Positions 16,905-25,161 of a stretch of 36,849 nucleotides of DNA are shown piece after piece; position 1 is the first letter of the stretch; every line of letters begins with the position of its first letter. The notes below the pieces were generated by a model. That model worked only from the letters and a program-made list of their open reading frames with translations. It was not told where the DNA came from and ran no database searches. Location of the stretch: assembly GCA_902800325.1 (NCBI GenBank), contig CADCDW010000014.1:1-36849 (forward strand), read 5' to 3'. Origin of the DNA: an uncultured Lachnospiraceae bacterium (GTDB lineage: Bacteria; Bacillota; Clostridia; Lachnospirales; Lachnospiraceae). Both the position numbers and the translations under genes were made by a program.

Positions 16905-16942
16905 AAAACAGCCAGAAAATAATTCGAAAAAATAGACAAAAC

Positions 16943-16973
16943 AAAAAATCTTCCGGAGAAAAACTCTCCGGAA
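16943..16973 (-). terminator. Rho-independent terminator of tuf
   Basis: CTTCCGGAG and CTCCGGAAG form a perfect 9-bp stem with a short T-rich loop, followed on the minus strand by ATTTTTTGTTTTG. It lies about 36 bp after the tuf stop codon and closes the str operon. The IS110 element begins about 40 bp beyond it. Confidence 0.9.
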
Positions 16974-17009
16974 GCTTAATATTTAAAGTCTAATTAAACA
17001 ATCTATCGA

Positions 17010-18197
17010 TTATTCAATGATTGAAGCAACTCTTCCTGAACCTACTGTTCTACCACCCTCACGGATAGCGAAAGTAAGACCCTGAGCCATAGCGATTGGG
17101 TGGATGAGCTCGATAGTCATCTCAACGTTATCACCAGGCATGCACATCTCAGTACCGGCTGGAAGGTTACATACACCAGTTACGTCAGTAGTTCTGAAAT
17201 AGAACTGTGGACGATAGTTGTTGAAGAATGGAGTATGACGTCCACCTTCATCCTTAGTAAGAACGTATACCTGAGCAGTGAACTTAGTATGGCAAGTAAC
17301 TGAACCTGGCTTACAAAGAACCTGACCTCTAACGATATCCTCTCTCTTGATACCACGAAGAAGAGCACCGATGTTATCACCAGCCTGTCCTTCATCAAGG
17401 AGCTTTCTGAACATCTCAATACCGGTTACAGTAGTCTTCTGTACTTCCGGCTTAATACCAACGATTTCAACTTCCTCGTTGATGTGGATTACACCAGCCT
17501 CTACTCTACCGGTTGCAACAGTACCACGACCTGTGATTGTGAATACGTCCTCAACAGGCATAAGGAATGGCTTGTCAGTATCTCTCTGAGGATCAGGGAT
17601 ATACTCATCAATTGTGTTCATGAGTTCCATAATCTTATCGCCCCACTCGCCATTTGGATCTTCAAGAGCCTTAAGAGCTGAACCCTTGATGATTGGGCAA
17701 CCAGTGAAATCATATTCCTCAAGCTGCTCAGTTACTTCCATCTCAACGAGCTCTAAGAGTTCCTCGTCATCAACCATATCACACTTATTTAAGAATACTA
17801 CGATATAAGGAACACCAACCTGACGTGAAAGAAGGATATGCTCCTTAGTCTGTGCCATAACACCATCAGTTGCAGCAACAACAAGGATAGCGCCATCCAT
17901 CTGTGCAGCACCAGTGATCATGTTCTTTACATAGTCAGCGTGGCCTGGGCAGTCAACGTGTGCATAATGTCTCTTTTCAGTCTCATACTCAACGTGAGCA
18001 GTTGAAATAGTGATACCTCTTTCTCTCTCCTCTGGAGCCTTATCGATATTAGCGAAATCAACAGCTGCGTTACCTGCAACTCTCTCTGAAAGAACCTTAG
18101 TAATTGCTGCTGTTAAAGTTGTCTTACCGTGATCAACGTGTCCAATTGTACCAATGTTACAATGTGGTTTACTTCTGTTAAACTTTTCCTTTGCCAT
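17010..18197 (-). CDS. tuf: Elongation factor Tu
   Basis: The GTPase that brings aminoacyl-tRNA to the ribosome. The 395-residue product is complete, with G1 GHVDHGKT, a switch region RGITIS, G3 DCPGHADY, G4 NKCD and a SALK-type G5, then domains II and III ending GRVASIIE. Its length is normal for a Firmicutes EF-Tu. GGAGG precedes the ATG. It is the last gene of the str operon but has its own promoter at 18251-18279, and its strong terminator follows directly. Codon use is more restricted than in the neighbouring accessory genes, as expected for a highly expressed gene. Confidence 0.98.
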   Translation of the reverse strand: MAKEKFNRSKPHCNIGTIGHVDHGKTTLTAAITKVLSERVAGNAAVDFANIDKAPEERERGITISTAHVEYETEKRHYAHVDCPGHADYVKNMITGAAQMDGAILVVAATDGVMAQTKEHILLSRQVGVPYIVVFLNKCDMVDDEELLELVEMEVTEQLEEYDFTGCPIIKGSALKALEDPNGEWGDKIMELMNTIDEYIPDPQRDTDKPFLMPVEDVFTITGRGTVATGRVEAGVIHINEEVEIVGIKPEVQKTTVTGIEMFRKLLDEGQAGDNIGALLRGIKREDIVRGQVLCKPGSVTCHTKFTAQVYVLTKDEGGRHTPFFNNYRPQFYFRTTDVTGVCNLPAGTEMCMPGDNVEMTIELIHPIAMAQGLTFAIREGGRTVGSGRVASIIE

Positions 18198-18250
18198 TAT
18201 TATTTCCTCCTTAAACTTATACCCCTTTTGGGTTTAATCGGCTATCCAAT

Positions 18251-18279
18251 ATTATATTAAAATATGGAAATATTTTCAA
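18251..18279 (-). promoter_or_regulatory. Sigma-A-type promoter for tuf
   Basis: TTGAAA (18279-18274) and TATAAT (18256-18251) on the minus strand are exactly 17 bp apart, in the 250-bp fusA-tuf gap. tuf can therefore be transcribed on its own as well as by readthrough from fusA. Confidence 0.8.
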
Positions 18280-18311
18280 GCACTTTTATAATATATTTTC
18301 TTTATTTTTGA

Positions 18312-18342
18312 CTATCGAGCCGGCAAAAGCCCGACAGTCATT
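18312..18342 (-). other. Hairpin in the fusA-tuf intergenic region
   Basis: GACT, TCG and GGC pair with GCC, CGA and AGTC around a TTTT loop with small internal mismatches. It lies upstream of the tuf promoter and is followed by an A-rich, not T-rich, stretch. It may be an RNA 3' end or processing site for the rpsL-rpsG-fusA message rather than an intrinsic terminator. Confidence 0.4.
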
Positions 18343-18447
18343 AATTATAACAATTATTTACTCATATTTTACCAAATATTTTGCTTTTTTTTAAGCACTG
18401 CTTGCAACTTTGCTATTCATATTTTTATGAGCTATATCTTTTATAGC

Positions 18448-20565
18448 TTAGCCCTTCTTATCTGCAAGAACCTTGTCCTGAATATTCTTAGGACACTGTG
18501 CATACTTCTCGAAGAACATTGAATAGTTACCACGTCCCTGAGTAGAAGAACGAAGTTCAGTTGAATATCCGAACATCTCTGCAAGCGGAACGAATGCTCT
18601 AACAATCTTACCACCGCCGATATCGTCCATACCTTCAATCTGTCCACGCTTAGCATTTAAGCTTCCGATTACATCACCAAGGTATTCCTCAGGCATTGTA
18701 ACCTCTACCTTCATGATAGGCTCAAGAAGTACTGCTCCACCTTTTTGCATAGCCTCCTTGAACGCCATAGAACCTGCGATATGGAATGCCATTTCAGATG
18801 AATCGACTTCATGGTATGAACCATCATATACTGTAGCCTTAACACCAAGTACAGGATATCCGCCAAGGATACCTGCGCCTGCAGCTTCCTCGATACCTTC
18901 ACCTACTGCAGGGATGTATTCCTTAGGAATAGCACCACCGACAACGGTAGACTCGAAAATAAACTGCTCCTCGCCATTTGGATCCATAGGCTCGAACTTA
19001 ACCTTACAGTGACCGTACTGACCACGACCACCTGACTGCTTAGCGTACTTACTGTCAACATCAACAGGCTTAGTAAATGTCTCTTTATATGCAACCTGAG
19101 GTGCACCGACATTTGCATCCACCTTAAATTCTCTTAAGAGACGGTCAACGATAACCTCAAGGTGAAGCTCACCCATACCTGCTATGATTGTCTGACCTGT
19201 TTCTTTATCAGTATGAGCCTTAAATGTAGGATCTTCTTCAGCAAGCTTTGCCAAAGCTTCACCCATCTTACCCTGATCGTTCTTAGTCTTTGGCTCGATA
19301 GCAAGCTCGATAACCGGCTCAGGGAATTCCATAGACTCAAGTATAACAGGATGCTGCTCGTCACAGATTGTATCACCTGTACCGGTAATCTTGAAACCTA
19401 CTGCTGCAGCGATATCTCCTGAATAAACCTTATCAATTTCTGTACGGTTGTTGGCATGCATCTGCACGATACGTCCAACTCTTTCTTTCTTTTCTTTAGT
19501 AGCATTTAATACATATGAACCTGCATTAAGTGTACCTGAGTAAACTCTGAAGAACGCAAGCTTACCTACAAATGGGTCAGCCATAATCTTAAATGCTAAA
19601 GCTGCGAAAGGCTCATCATCTGAAGAATGACGAACTACTTCGTTACCTTCAGGATCAACACCTGTAATATCAGGTATATCAGTTGGTGCAGGCATATACT
19701 CGATAACACCGTCAAGCATCTTCTGAACACCCTTATTCTTATATGCTGAACCACAGAATACAGGAACTGCCTCACAAGCTATAGTAGCCTTACGAAGAAC
19801 TGCCTTAAGGTCAGCAACCGAAGGCTCCTCGCCTTCAAGGTACTGCATCATTAAATCATCATCTAATTCGCAGATTTTCTCAACAAGGTTCTCATGCCAT
19901 TTATCTGCTGTTTCCTTTAAATCATCAGGAATAGCTGTAATCTCAATGTCTTCTCCCTTGTCATCTTTATAATAATATGCTTCCATCTCGAATAAGTCTA
20001 CTAATCCGATGAAAGATTCTTCCTGTCCGATAGGTATCTGTACAGGAATAGCATTTTTTCCTAAACGATCAATAATTGTCTGAACTGAATAGAAAAAGTC
20101 TGCACCCATCTTATCCATTTTGTTGATGAATGCCATACGAGGTACATTGTAAGTATCTGCCTGACGCCATACATTTTCTGACTGTGGCTCAACACCTGCC
20201 TTAGCATCAAATACACCAACAGCTCCATCAAGTACACGAAGTGAACGCTCAACCTCTACGGTAAAGTCAACGTGACCCGGAGTATCAATGATATTGATAC
20301 GATGCTCCAACGCACCTTCCTTTGGTTTGTGATGATCCTCAAGCGTCCAATGACAGGTTGTAGCAGCAGAAGTGATAGTTATACCTCTTTCCTTCTCCTG
20401 ATCCATCCAGTCCATTGTAGCATTACCATCATGAGTATCACCAATTTTATAGTTAACACCGGTGTAGTAAAGAACTCTTTCTGTAAGAGTAGTCTTACCT
20501 GCATCAATATGCGCCATTATACCGATGTTTCTGGTTCTGTCTAATGGATATTGTCTTCCAGCCAA
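18448..20565 (-). CDS. fusA: Elongation factor G
   Basis: The translocation GTPase of the ribosome. The 705-residue product has G1 AHIDAGKTT, switch [11 protein letters not shown]3 DTPGHVDF, G4 NKMD, and domains II-V including [12 protein letters not shown] (domain IV) and the C-terminal [17 protein letters not shown] segment. The length is full. The initiation codon is TTG, supported by AAGGAGG 8 nt upstream and by the family N-terminus [20 protein letters not shown]. It follows rpsG by about 96 bp in the str operon. Confidence 0.98.
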   Translation of the reverse strand: MAGRQYPLDRTRNIGIMAHIDAGKTTLTERVLYYTGVNYKIGDTHDGNATMDWMDQEKERGITITSAATTCHWTLEDHHKPKEGALEHRINIIDTPGHVDFTVEVERSLRVLDGAVGVFDAKAGVEPQSENVWRQADTYNVPRMAFINKMDKMGADFFYSVQTIIDRLGKNAIPVQIPIGQEESFIGLVDLFEMEAYYYKDDKGEDIEITAIPDDLKETADKWHENLVEKICELDDDLMMQYLEGEEPSVADLKAVLRKATIACEAVPVFCGSAYKNKGVQKMLDGVIEYMPAPTDIPDITGVDPEGNEVVRHSSDDEPFAALAFKIMADPFVGKLAFFRVYSGTLNAGSYVLNATKEKKERVGRIVQMHANNRTEIDKVYSGDIAAAVGFKITGTGDTICDEQHPVILESMEFPEPVIELAIEPKTKNDQGKMGEALAKLAEEDPTFKAHTDKETGQTIIAGMGELHLEVIVDRLLREFKVDANVGAPQVAYKETFTKPVDVDSKYAKQSGGRGQYGHCKVKFEPMDPNGEEQFIFESTVVGGAIPKEYIPAVGEGIEEAAGAGILGGYPVLGVKATVYDGSYHEVDSSEMAFHIAGSMAFKEAMQKGGAVLLEPIMKVEVTMPEEYLGDVIGSLNAKRGQIEGMDDIGGGKIVRAFVPLAEMFGYSTELRSSTQGRGNYSMFFEKYAQCPKNIQDKVLADKKG

Positions 20566-20661
20566 GGTATTTTCCTCCTTATTTTTTTCGATAACGTTCT
20601 GTAAGCCGTACTTAGCATCCGGCCTTATCTTAGTATCTATAAGATATAGAACGTGGCTGCA

Positions 20662-21153
<492 letters not shown>

Positions 21154-21315
21154 TTAATTAATTCAACGGTACTCACATCTTACTCAATAATAACAACACC
21201 GTTACCTTTTGTTAATGAGCATTGTTAAGATGTGTTCGTGCGGAAATTGTTTATATTTCTAATGAAAACATAACCTACTTTCGCACATTTTTAGTTTTTG
21301 AAAACCAAGCCTTTT

Positions 21316-21735
21316 TTACTTAGCATCCTTAGGACGCTTAGCACCATACTTGGAACGAGCCTGACGTCTCTTAGCAACACCTGCTGTATCAAGAGTACCT
21401 CTGATGATATGGTATCTTGTACCAGGTAAGTCTTTTACTCTTCCGCCACGGATAAGTACAACGCTGTGCTCCTGAAGGTTGTGACCTTCACCAGGGATAT
21501 AGCTTGTTACTTCGATACCGTTAGATAAACGAACTCTGGCGATCTTTCTAAGAGCTGAGTTAGGCTTCTTAGGTGTAGCGGTCTTAACTGCTGTACAAAC
21601 ACCTCTCTTCTGTGGAGAAGCTGTCTCTGTTGGCTTTTTCTTAAGAGAGTTGTAGCTTCTTAAAAGTGCAGGAGCAGTAGACTTCTTTTCTACAGTCTGT
21701 CTTCCTTTTCTAACTAACTGGTTAAAAGTTGGCAT
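21316..21735 (-). CDS. rpsL: 30S ribosomal protein S12
   Basis: A decoding-centre protein. The 139-residue product has the invariant [13 protein letters not shown] and [13 protein letters not shown] motifs. The lysines whose substitution gives streptomycin resistance (in the KKPNS and RVKDLP loops) are the usual ones, so no resistance mutation is evident. GGAGG precedes the ATG. It is the first gene of the str operon here, driven by the perfect promoter at 21831-21859. The operon is divergent from the hsp20 gene. Confidence 0.98.
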   Translation of the reverse strand: MPTFNQLVRKGRQTVEKKSTAPALLRSYNSLKKKPTETASPQKRGVCTAVKTATPKKPNSALRKIARVRLSNGIEVTSYIPGEGHNLQEHSVVLIRGGRVKDLPGTRYHIIRGTLDTAGVAKRRQARSKYGAKRPKDAK

Positions 21736-21830
21736 GTTTTCACCTCCGATTCTTATAAATTTTCGTGTATATTATACACAGTTTTTTTGCGTGCTAATCA
21801 ATAAAATCATAGATTTACACACACTTGCAT

Positions 21831-21859
21831 ATTATATTATCAAGTTTTTCCAATGTCAA
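21831..21859 (-). promoter_or_regulatory. Consensus sigma-A promoter of the str operon
   Basis: A perfect TTGACA (21859-21854) and a perfect TATAAT (21836-21831) are separated by exactly 17 bp on the minus strand. Transcription would start about 90 bp before the rpsL ATG. Confidence 0.9.
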
Positions 21860-21863
21860 CACC

Positions 21864-21920
21864 TTTTTTAATTTTACCCAATTAGGTACGATACTTTTTT
21901 AATTTTACCTAATTAGTAAT
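21864..21920. repeat. Two direct repeats with palindromic cores between rpsL and hsp20
   Basis: TTTTTTAATTTTACC occurs at 21864-21878 and again at 21895-21909, offset by 31 bp (about three helical turns). Each is followed by a near-palindrome, TACCYAATTAGGTA-like in the first copy and TTACCTAATTAGTAA in the second. They lie immediately upstream of the str operon -35 and about 160 bp upstream of hsp20. They look like paired operator sites, although the A/T tracts could also act as an UP-element. Confidence 0.5.
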
Positions 21921-22032
21921 TATATTTTTATGCACCGGGAAGCATTTTCAATTTATTACATTTATGTACAACTCTTATTTGAACATTTTGAGTATGTATT
22001 TTAAATCAACTAAAGTATCCTCTTTTATTGGC

Positions 22033-22060
22033 TTGATTTTAATTTTATAAGTATTATAAT
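22033..22060 (+). promoter_or_regulatory. Sigma-A-type promoter for hsp20
   Basis: TTGATT (22033-22038) and TATAAT (22055-22060) are separated by 16 bp. The leader to the hsp20 ATG would be very short (about 15 nt) but contains the GGAGG. No CIRCE inverted repeat (HrcA site) or CtsR heptamer repeat is visible nearby. Confidence 0.65.
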
Positions 22061-22080
22061 AGATATCGGAGGCGATTATT

Positions 22081-22482
22081 ATGTTATTTGAAGATGAAAC
22101 TATCAATATATTTGACAATGACATGGTAGGTATACCGCAGATAATGCGCACTGATATCCAGGAAAAGGAAGGTAATTATCTACTCGAAATCGAGATACCC
22201 GGTTTTTCAAGAGAAGATGTTCAGGCTGAGCTTGTAGACGGAAAGCTTACTATCATCGCAAACAGAAAATACGATGATGCTATCGAACAGGATGAAACAA
22301 AGATACATTATATTAGAAGAGAGAGACTTGTGGGCGGCTGCAAGAGAACCTTCTATGTAGGAAAAAAGGTCAAGCAGGAAGACATAACGGCAGCTTTTAA
22401 GGATGGTGTACTTAATATAATTATTGCCAACCCCGAAAAGGCCGTAGAAGGAGAAGAAAGAAAACGAATTCCTATTAAATAG
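22081..22482 (+). CDS. hsp20: Small heat-shock protein (Hsp20/alpha-crystallin)
   Basis: An ATP-independent holdase chaperone that binds unfolding proteins in the cytosol. The 133-residue product has a short N-terminal arm and an alpha-crystallin domain at about 22-120 (YLLEIEIPGFSREDVQAELVDGKLTI, then FKDGVLNIIIANP with the conserved GVL motif). It ends RIPIK, the IxI motif that docks in oligomers. GGAGG precedes the ATG at normal spacing. It is one of two plus-strand genes, divergent from the str operon, and is followed by a strong bidirectional terminator. Confidence 0.95.
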   Translation: MLFEDETINIFDNDMVGIPQIMRTDIQEKEGNYLLEIEIPGFSREDVQAELVDGKLTIIANRKYDDAIEQDETKIHYIRRERLVGGCKRTFYVGKKVKQEDITAAFKDGVLNIIIANPEKAVEGEERKRIPIK

Positions 22483-22539
22483 TATAGCAATTTATACGAG
22501 TAATATATTTCAGTCATTATAAATCCGATGCGCTAAGTC

Positions 22540-22597
22540 ACTTGACACATCGTTAAATCAGTGTGCCGGGGTAAAGATATCTTGTCACATCGTTAAA
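22540..22597. repeat. Direct repeats of CTTGWCACATCGTTAAAT
   Basis: CTTGACACATCGTTAAAT starts near 22541 and CTTGTCACATCGTTAAAT near 22581, 17 of 18 identical and 40 bp apart. A related stretch, GTCACTTGACACTATCGTTT, is at 84-103. No function is assigned. The rest of the gap to 22875, outside the terminator, holds nothing I can name. Confidence 0.5.
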
Positions 22598-22618
22598 TAT
22601 TCAGATAGTCAGACTTTT

Positions 22619-22678
22619 AAAAAAATGTGCAATGCACGGCATTAAATAATTCATGCCATGTATTGCACATTTTTTTTA
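22619..22678. terminator. Bidirectional rho-independent terminator after hsp20
   Basis: AATGTGCAAT and ATTGCACATT, with inner arms GGCAT and ATGCC, form a long stem flanked by A7 on one side and T8 on the other. It serves hsp20 on the plus strand and could stop minus-strand transcription from the DUF4097 operon. Confidence 0.9.
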
Positions 22679-22875
22679 AAATTGAATCAACACAAGATAT
22701 TACAATACTCTAAACTATCCCGTATACCAAAACTTCGGCAACAACTTCTTTTAGATACTTACATATTATTCCTAATCCTTGTTTTTCCATATCATATTTG
22801 GAGGAAGGAACATAGCAATTCAAATCAACCAATATAAACAAATTCAAATTTTATAAATTTTTCCCATTAAATATG

Positions 22876-23676
22876 TTATTTTTCGTTTATCTCGATATCT
22901 CCCATATCACAATAAATTGATATCACATTGTCACCATCAGATCTGTATGTTTTTTTCTTTTCTTTATCATTTATCTCTATACTTCCCATATCTACCTCAA
23001 GGTCATAGCCATAAGATTTCTTTTTATCCTTTATAAGAGACAGGTCAGCCGAGCCCATATCAAGTTCTGCATCAAGCTTTCCGAGAGATACATCATCAAA
23101 ATCAAGGCTGCCCATATCAAGATATACAGAAGCATCATTAAATTTACAGTCTTTCACTTCTAAGCTTCCCATGTCCAAATCTGCTGTAAAATAATCGCTG
23201 TTACAGCCTTTTACCTCAAGATTGCCCATATCAAGGTTTATATTAATACTCTCAAAATCCGCATCTTTTGGATAATAAATCTTAACATAGGTATCCTTGT
23301 CACCATTAAAATCGATTCCAAAATTAAATACAAACACATCTTTTTGCATTTTTACCTTAAGAGTATCGTTATTAACAGAATGCAAAGTCTCATCTTTATC
23401 ATATAAATAAACAGAATATTCTATATAAAAATCATCATCAGGAATAAGATATACACTTTCATTATCCAAATCTATATCTATGTTTTTAAAATCATCAATC
23501 CTGGTCTTTTCAAGTGTTACATAATCCTGCTCTCCCAACTCAACAAATCTGTGTTTATTCTTATCCCAGCCTACAACAGCCTTTCCTCCGCAAAACAATC
23601 CAACGCCCATGATTACTCCGCCGAGAACTATACATATAATTGAAACAATCAATAAAAACTTAGTCATCTTTTTCAT
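22876..23676 (-). CDS. DUF4097-family membrane-anchored beta-repeat protein
   Basis: A 266-residue protein with one N-terminal transmembrane or signal segment (about 5-30) and a long extracytoplasmic beta-rich part. That part repeats a DMG-containing motif every 20-25 residues from about 150 onwards (DMGNLEV, DMGSLEV, DMGSLDF, DMGSADLS, DMGSIEI, DMGDIEI), typical of the DUF4097/YvlB beta-helix family. It is the third gene of a PadR-HAAS-DUF4097 operon, starting 2 bp after the preceding stop. Such cassettes are thought to answer envelope stress, but that role is inferred from context only. Confidence 0.8.
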   Translation of the reverse strand: MKKMTKFLLIVSIICIVLGGVIMGVGLFCGGKAVVGWDKNKHRFVELGEQDYVTLEKTRIDDFKNIDIDLDNESVYLIPDDDFYIEYSVYLYDKDETLHSVNNDTLKVKMQKDVFVFNFGIDFNGDKDTYVKIYYPKDADFESININLDMGNLEVKGCNSDYFTADLDMGSLEVKDCKFNDASVYLDMGSLDFDDVSLGKLDAELDMGSADLSLIKDKKKSYGYDLEVDMGSIEINDKEKKKTYRSDGDNVISIYCDMGDIEINEK

Positions 23677-23678
23677 AT

Positions 23679-24260
23679 CTACTGTACCTCCCCTTTACCT
23701 GCAGCCTTACCAAATATAAATCCTATTATCATAAATACAAACTTGCAAAGGCCTATGGCCGCAAGCACAGCAAGTATACTTACTCCCACCAATACAAGTG
23801 ACATTCCCAAAAATGTTATACCGGTCATAGGTATTACAAATAAAAATGTAAAGCCGGCAATTACTGCACCGATCGCACCAACAAACAGTCCGACACCGGT
23901 TGCACCAAATGCTATCACAAGTGCAAATCCTACTATAAATATCGCAAATATAATAGCCAAAGCTGCTATGGCAAGCGGTAAGCCTATAGGCAGTGCAAAT
24001 AATACCAGTACTGCTATAAGGCATCCATGCATCTTATGCTTAACCTCTGTGTCCGGATTACTCAGATTCTTAACTGCATTATCACTTAAAATCGAATTAG
24101 CCAAATCCTTTGGTGTTCCAAGTTTTTCCACAATATCTTCACCATTTGCTTCTATATCTGCCACATATTCTCTGTAGTATTCCATCGCATTTCTTTTTTC
24201 TTCTTTTGATAACGGATTAAGATATCCACTTAACTCCGTCAGATACTTTTCACTATTCAT
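23679..24260 (-). CDS. HAAS/DUF1700 membrane protein
   Basis: A 193-residue protein. Residues 1-65 form a HAAS-type helical domain (YLTELSGYLNPLSKEEKRNAMEYYREYVADIEANGEDIVEKLGTPKDLA), and residues about 80-190 are hydrophobic and Gly/Ala-rich, with four or so membrane helices. HAAS proteins are usually encoded next to PadR regulators and are thought to signal through the membrane. The start codon overlaps the PadR stop by one base (TAATG), indicating translational coupling, and the DUF4097 gene follows 2 bp after its stop. Confidence 0.85.
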   Translation of the reverse strand: MNSEKYLTELSGYLNPLSKEEKRNAMEYYREYVADIEANGEDIVEKLGTPKDLANSILSDNAVKNLSNPDTEVKHKMHGCLIAVLVLFALPIGLPLAIAALAIIFAIFIVGFALVIAFGATGVGLFVGAIGAVIAGFTFLFVIPMTGITFLGMSLVLVGVSILAVLAAIGLCKFVFMIIGFIFGKAAGKGEVQ

Positions 24261-24571
24261 TATATTTCTCCTCCCAATAATGTATCTATTTTATTTCGAT
24301 ACTCTTTCCATTCCTTAGTGCAGTACTCCAGCTTTTCCTTTCCCTGTTCTGTCAAAGAATAATATCTTCTGTTTCTCCCCGAATCAGGCACATCATAAGT
24401 TATAAGCAAACCATCTTTTTGAAGTCTTCTAAGCACCGGATAAAGTGTCGATTCTGAAATATCAATTACATCCTGAACCTTCTTTGTAAGAACATATCCA
24501 TAAGCATCCCCATCTGTAAGTGCGGCCATAACACATGCGTCCAACAGAGGAGCTCCCAATTGATAAACCAT
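24260..24571 (-). CDS. PadR-family transcriptional regulator
   Basis: A 103-residue winged-helix DNA-binding protein: LLDACVMAALTDGDAYGYVLTKKVQDVIDISESTLYPVLRRLQKDGLL, then SGRNRRYYSLTEQGKEKL (the wing) and a short dimerisation helix. This is the compact PadR-s1-like form. The frame opens at 24592, but AGGTGA at short spacing before the ATG at 24571 supports the later start. It heads the operon with the HAAS and DUF4097 genes, and a promoter embedded in an inverted repeat lies upstream, consistent with autorepression. Confidence 0.92.
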   Translation of the reverse strand: MVYQLGAPLLDACVMAALTDGDAYGYVLTKKVQDVIDISESTLYPVLRRLQKDGLLITYDVPDSGRNRRYYSLTEQGKEKLEYCTKEWKEYRNKIDTLLGGEI

Positions 24572-24692
24572 AAAATCACCTGCCTTAAACATTTTTGCAA
24601 TTCATAAATTATTATTTTCATATCAATAATATTGAGCTTTAAATATTATCCTGATATTAATATTATTATTCTATCAATATTATTATTTTATT

Positions 24693-24756
24693 AATATTAT
24701 ATGTTGTATAATATTGTTCATATGCATACTATACGACATATAATATTGTTTGTCAA
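24693..24756 (-). promoter_or_regulatory. Promoter and putative PadR operator of the PadR-HAAS-DUF4097 operon
   Basis: TTGACA (24756-24751) and TATAGT (24733-24728) on the minus strand are 17 bp apart. A perfect 12-bp inverted repeat, AATATTATATGT (24693-24704) and ACATATAATATT (24736-24747), has one arm between -35 and -10 and the other just downstream of the start point. Its ATGT/ACAT ends resemble PadR sites. The leader (about 150 nt) contains further AATATTAT repeats. Confidence 0.65.
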
Positions 24757-24823
24757 TATATTTTTTATTTTTTTTCAAGATTATTTTATTATTGTTATAA
24801 GATACACATTTTCAAAACAAACA

Positions 24824-25157
24824 GTCGCGCATAACTGCGGGATATGGTGGGTCATGGGCATGAGCCTTGTAACCCAAAAATAATGTGAAAGGATACAATA
24901 AGAAGATGGGTAGAGAATGATTAACCCGATTTGCGTAAAATCAAAAGCGAATGGTTTGTAGATGTTTGCTCAGAAACCGAACTGTTTGAGCAAAGCGAGT
25001 TTTCGGTTTCGTGCAAAACACCAAAAACCTAAGCGCGTTGATTTAGCAAATCGATGGTTTGTTCTCTACCCATCTTCTTATTTTGTCCTTTCATTTAGCC
25101 AAAAATGTAACAAGGCTCATGTCCTATGACACACTATAACCCACATCGATGTGCGAC
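24824..25157. repeat. 334-bp imperfect inverted repeat (MITE-like or structured RNA)
   Basis: Arms of about 120 bp (24824-24944 and 25038-25157) are imperfectly complementary along their length. Perfect blocks include 21 bp at 24897-24917 with 25062-25082 and 12 bp at 24859-24870 with 25110-25121. The outer ends are GTCGCGCAT and ATGTGCGAC. The core between the arms has two interleaved stems: TTTGCTCA/TGAGCAAA (24965-24972, 24987-24994) and GAAACCGAA/TTCGGTTTC (24973-24981, 25002-25010), which is pseudoknot geometry. There is no convincing ORF and no obvious target-site duplication. It lies between the HD-GYP gene stop and the PadR promoter. Confidence 0.75.
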
Positions 25158-25161
25158 GTAA

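Noticed and set aside
18198..18447. The fusA-tuf gap hairpin as an intrinsic terminator of fusA
   Set aside because: The stem is followed by an A-rich sequence without a T-tract, so only a structural feature is reported.
24701..24883. A 60-codon plus-strand ORF upstream of PadR
   Set aside because: It covers the PadR promoter/operator and the left arm of the long inverted repeat, lacks a ribosome-binding site and is very AT-rich.
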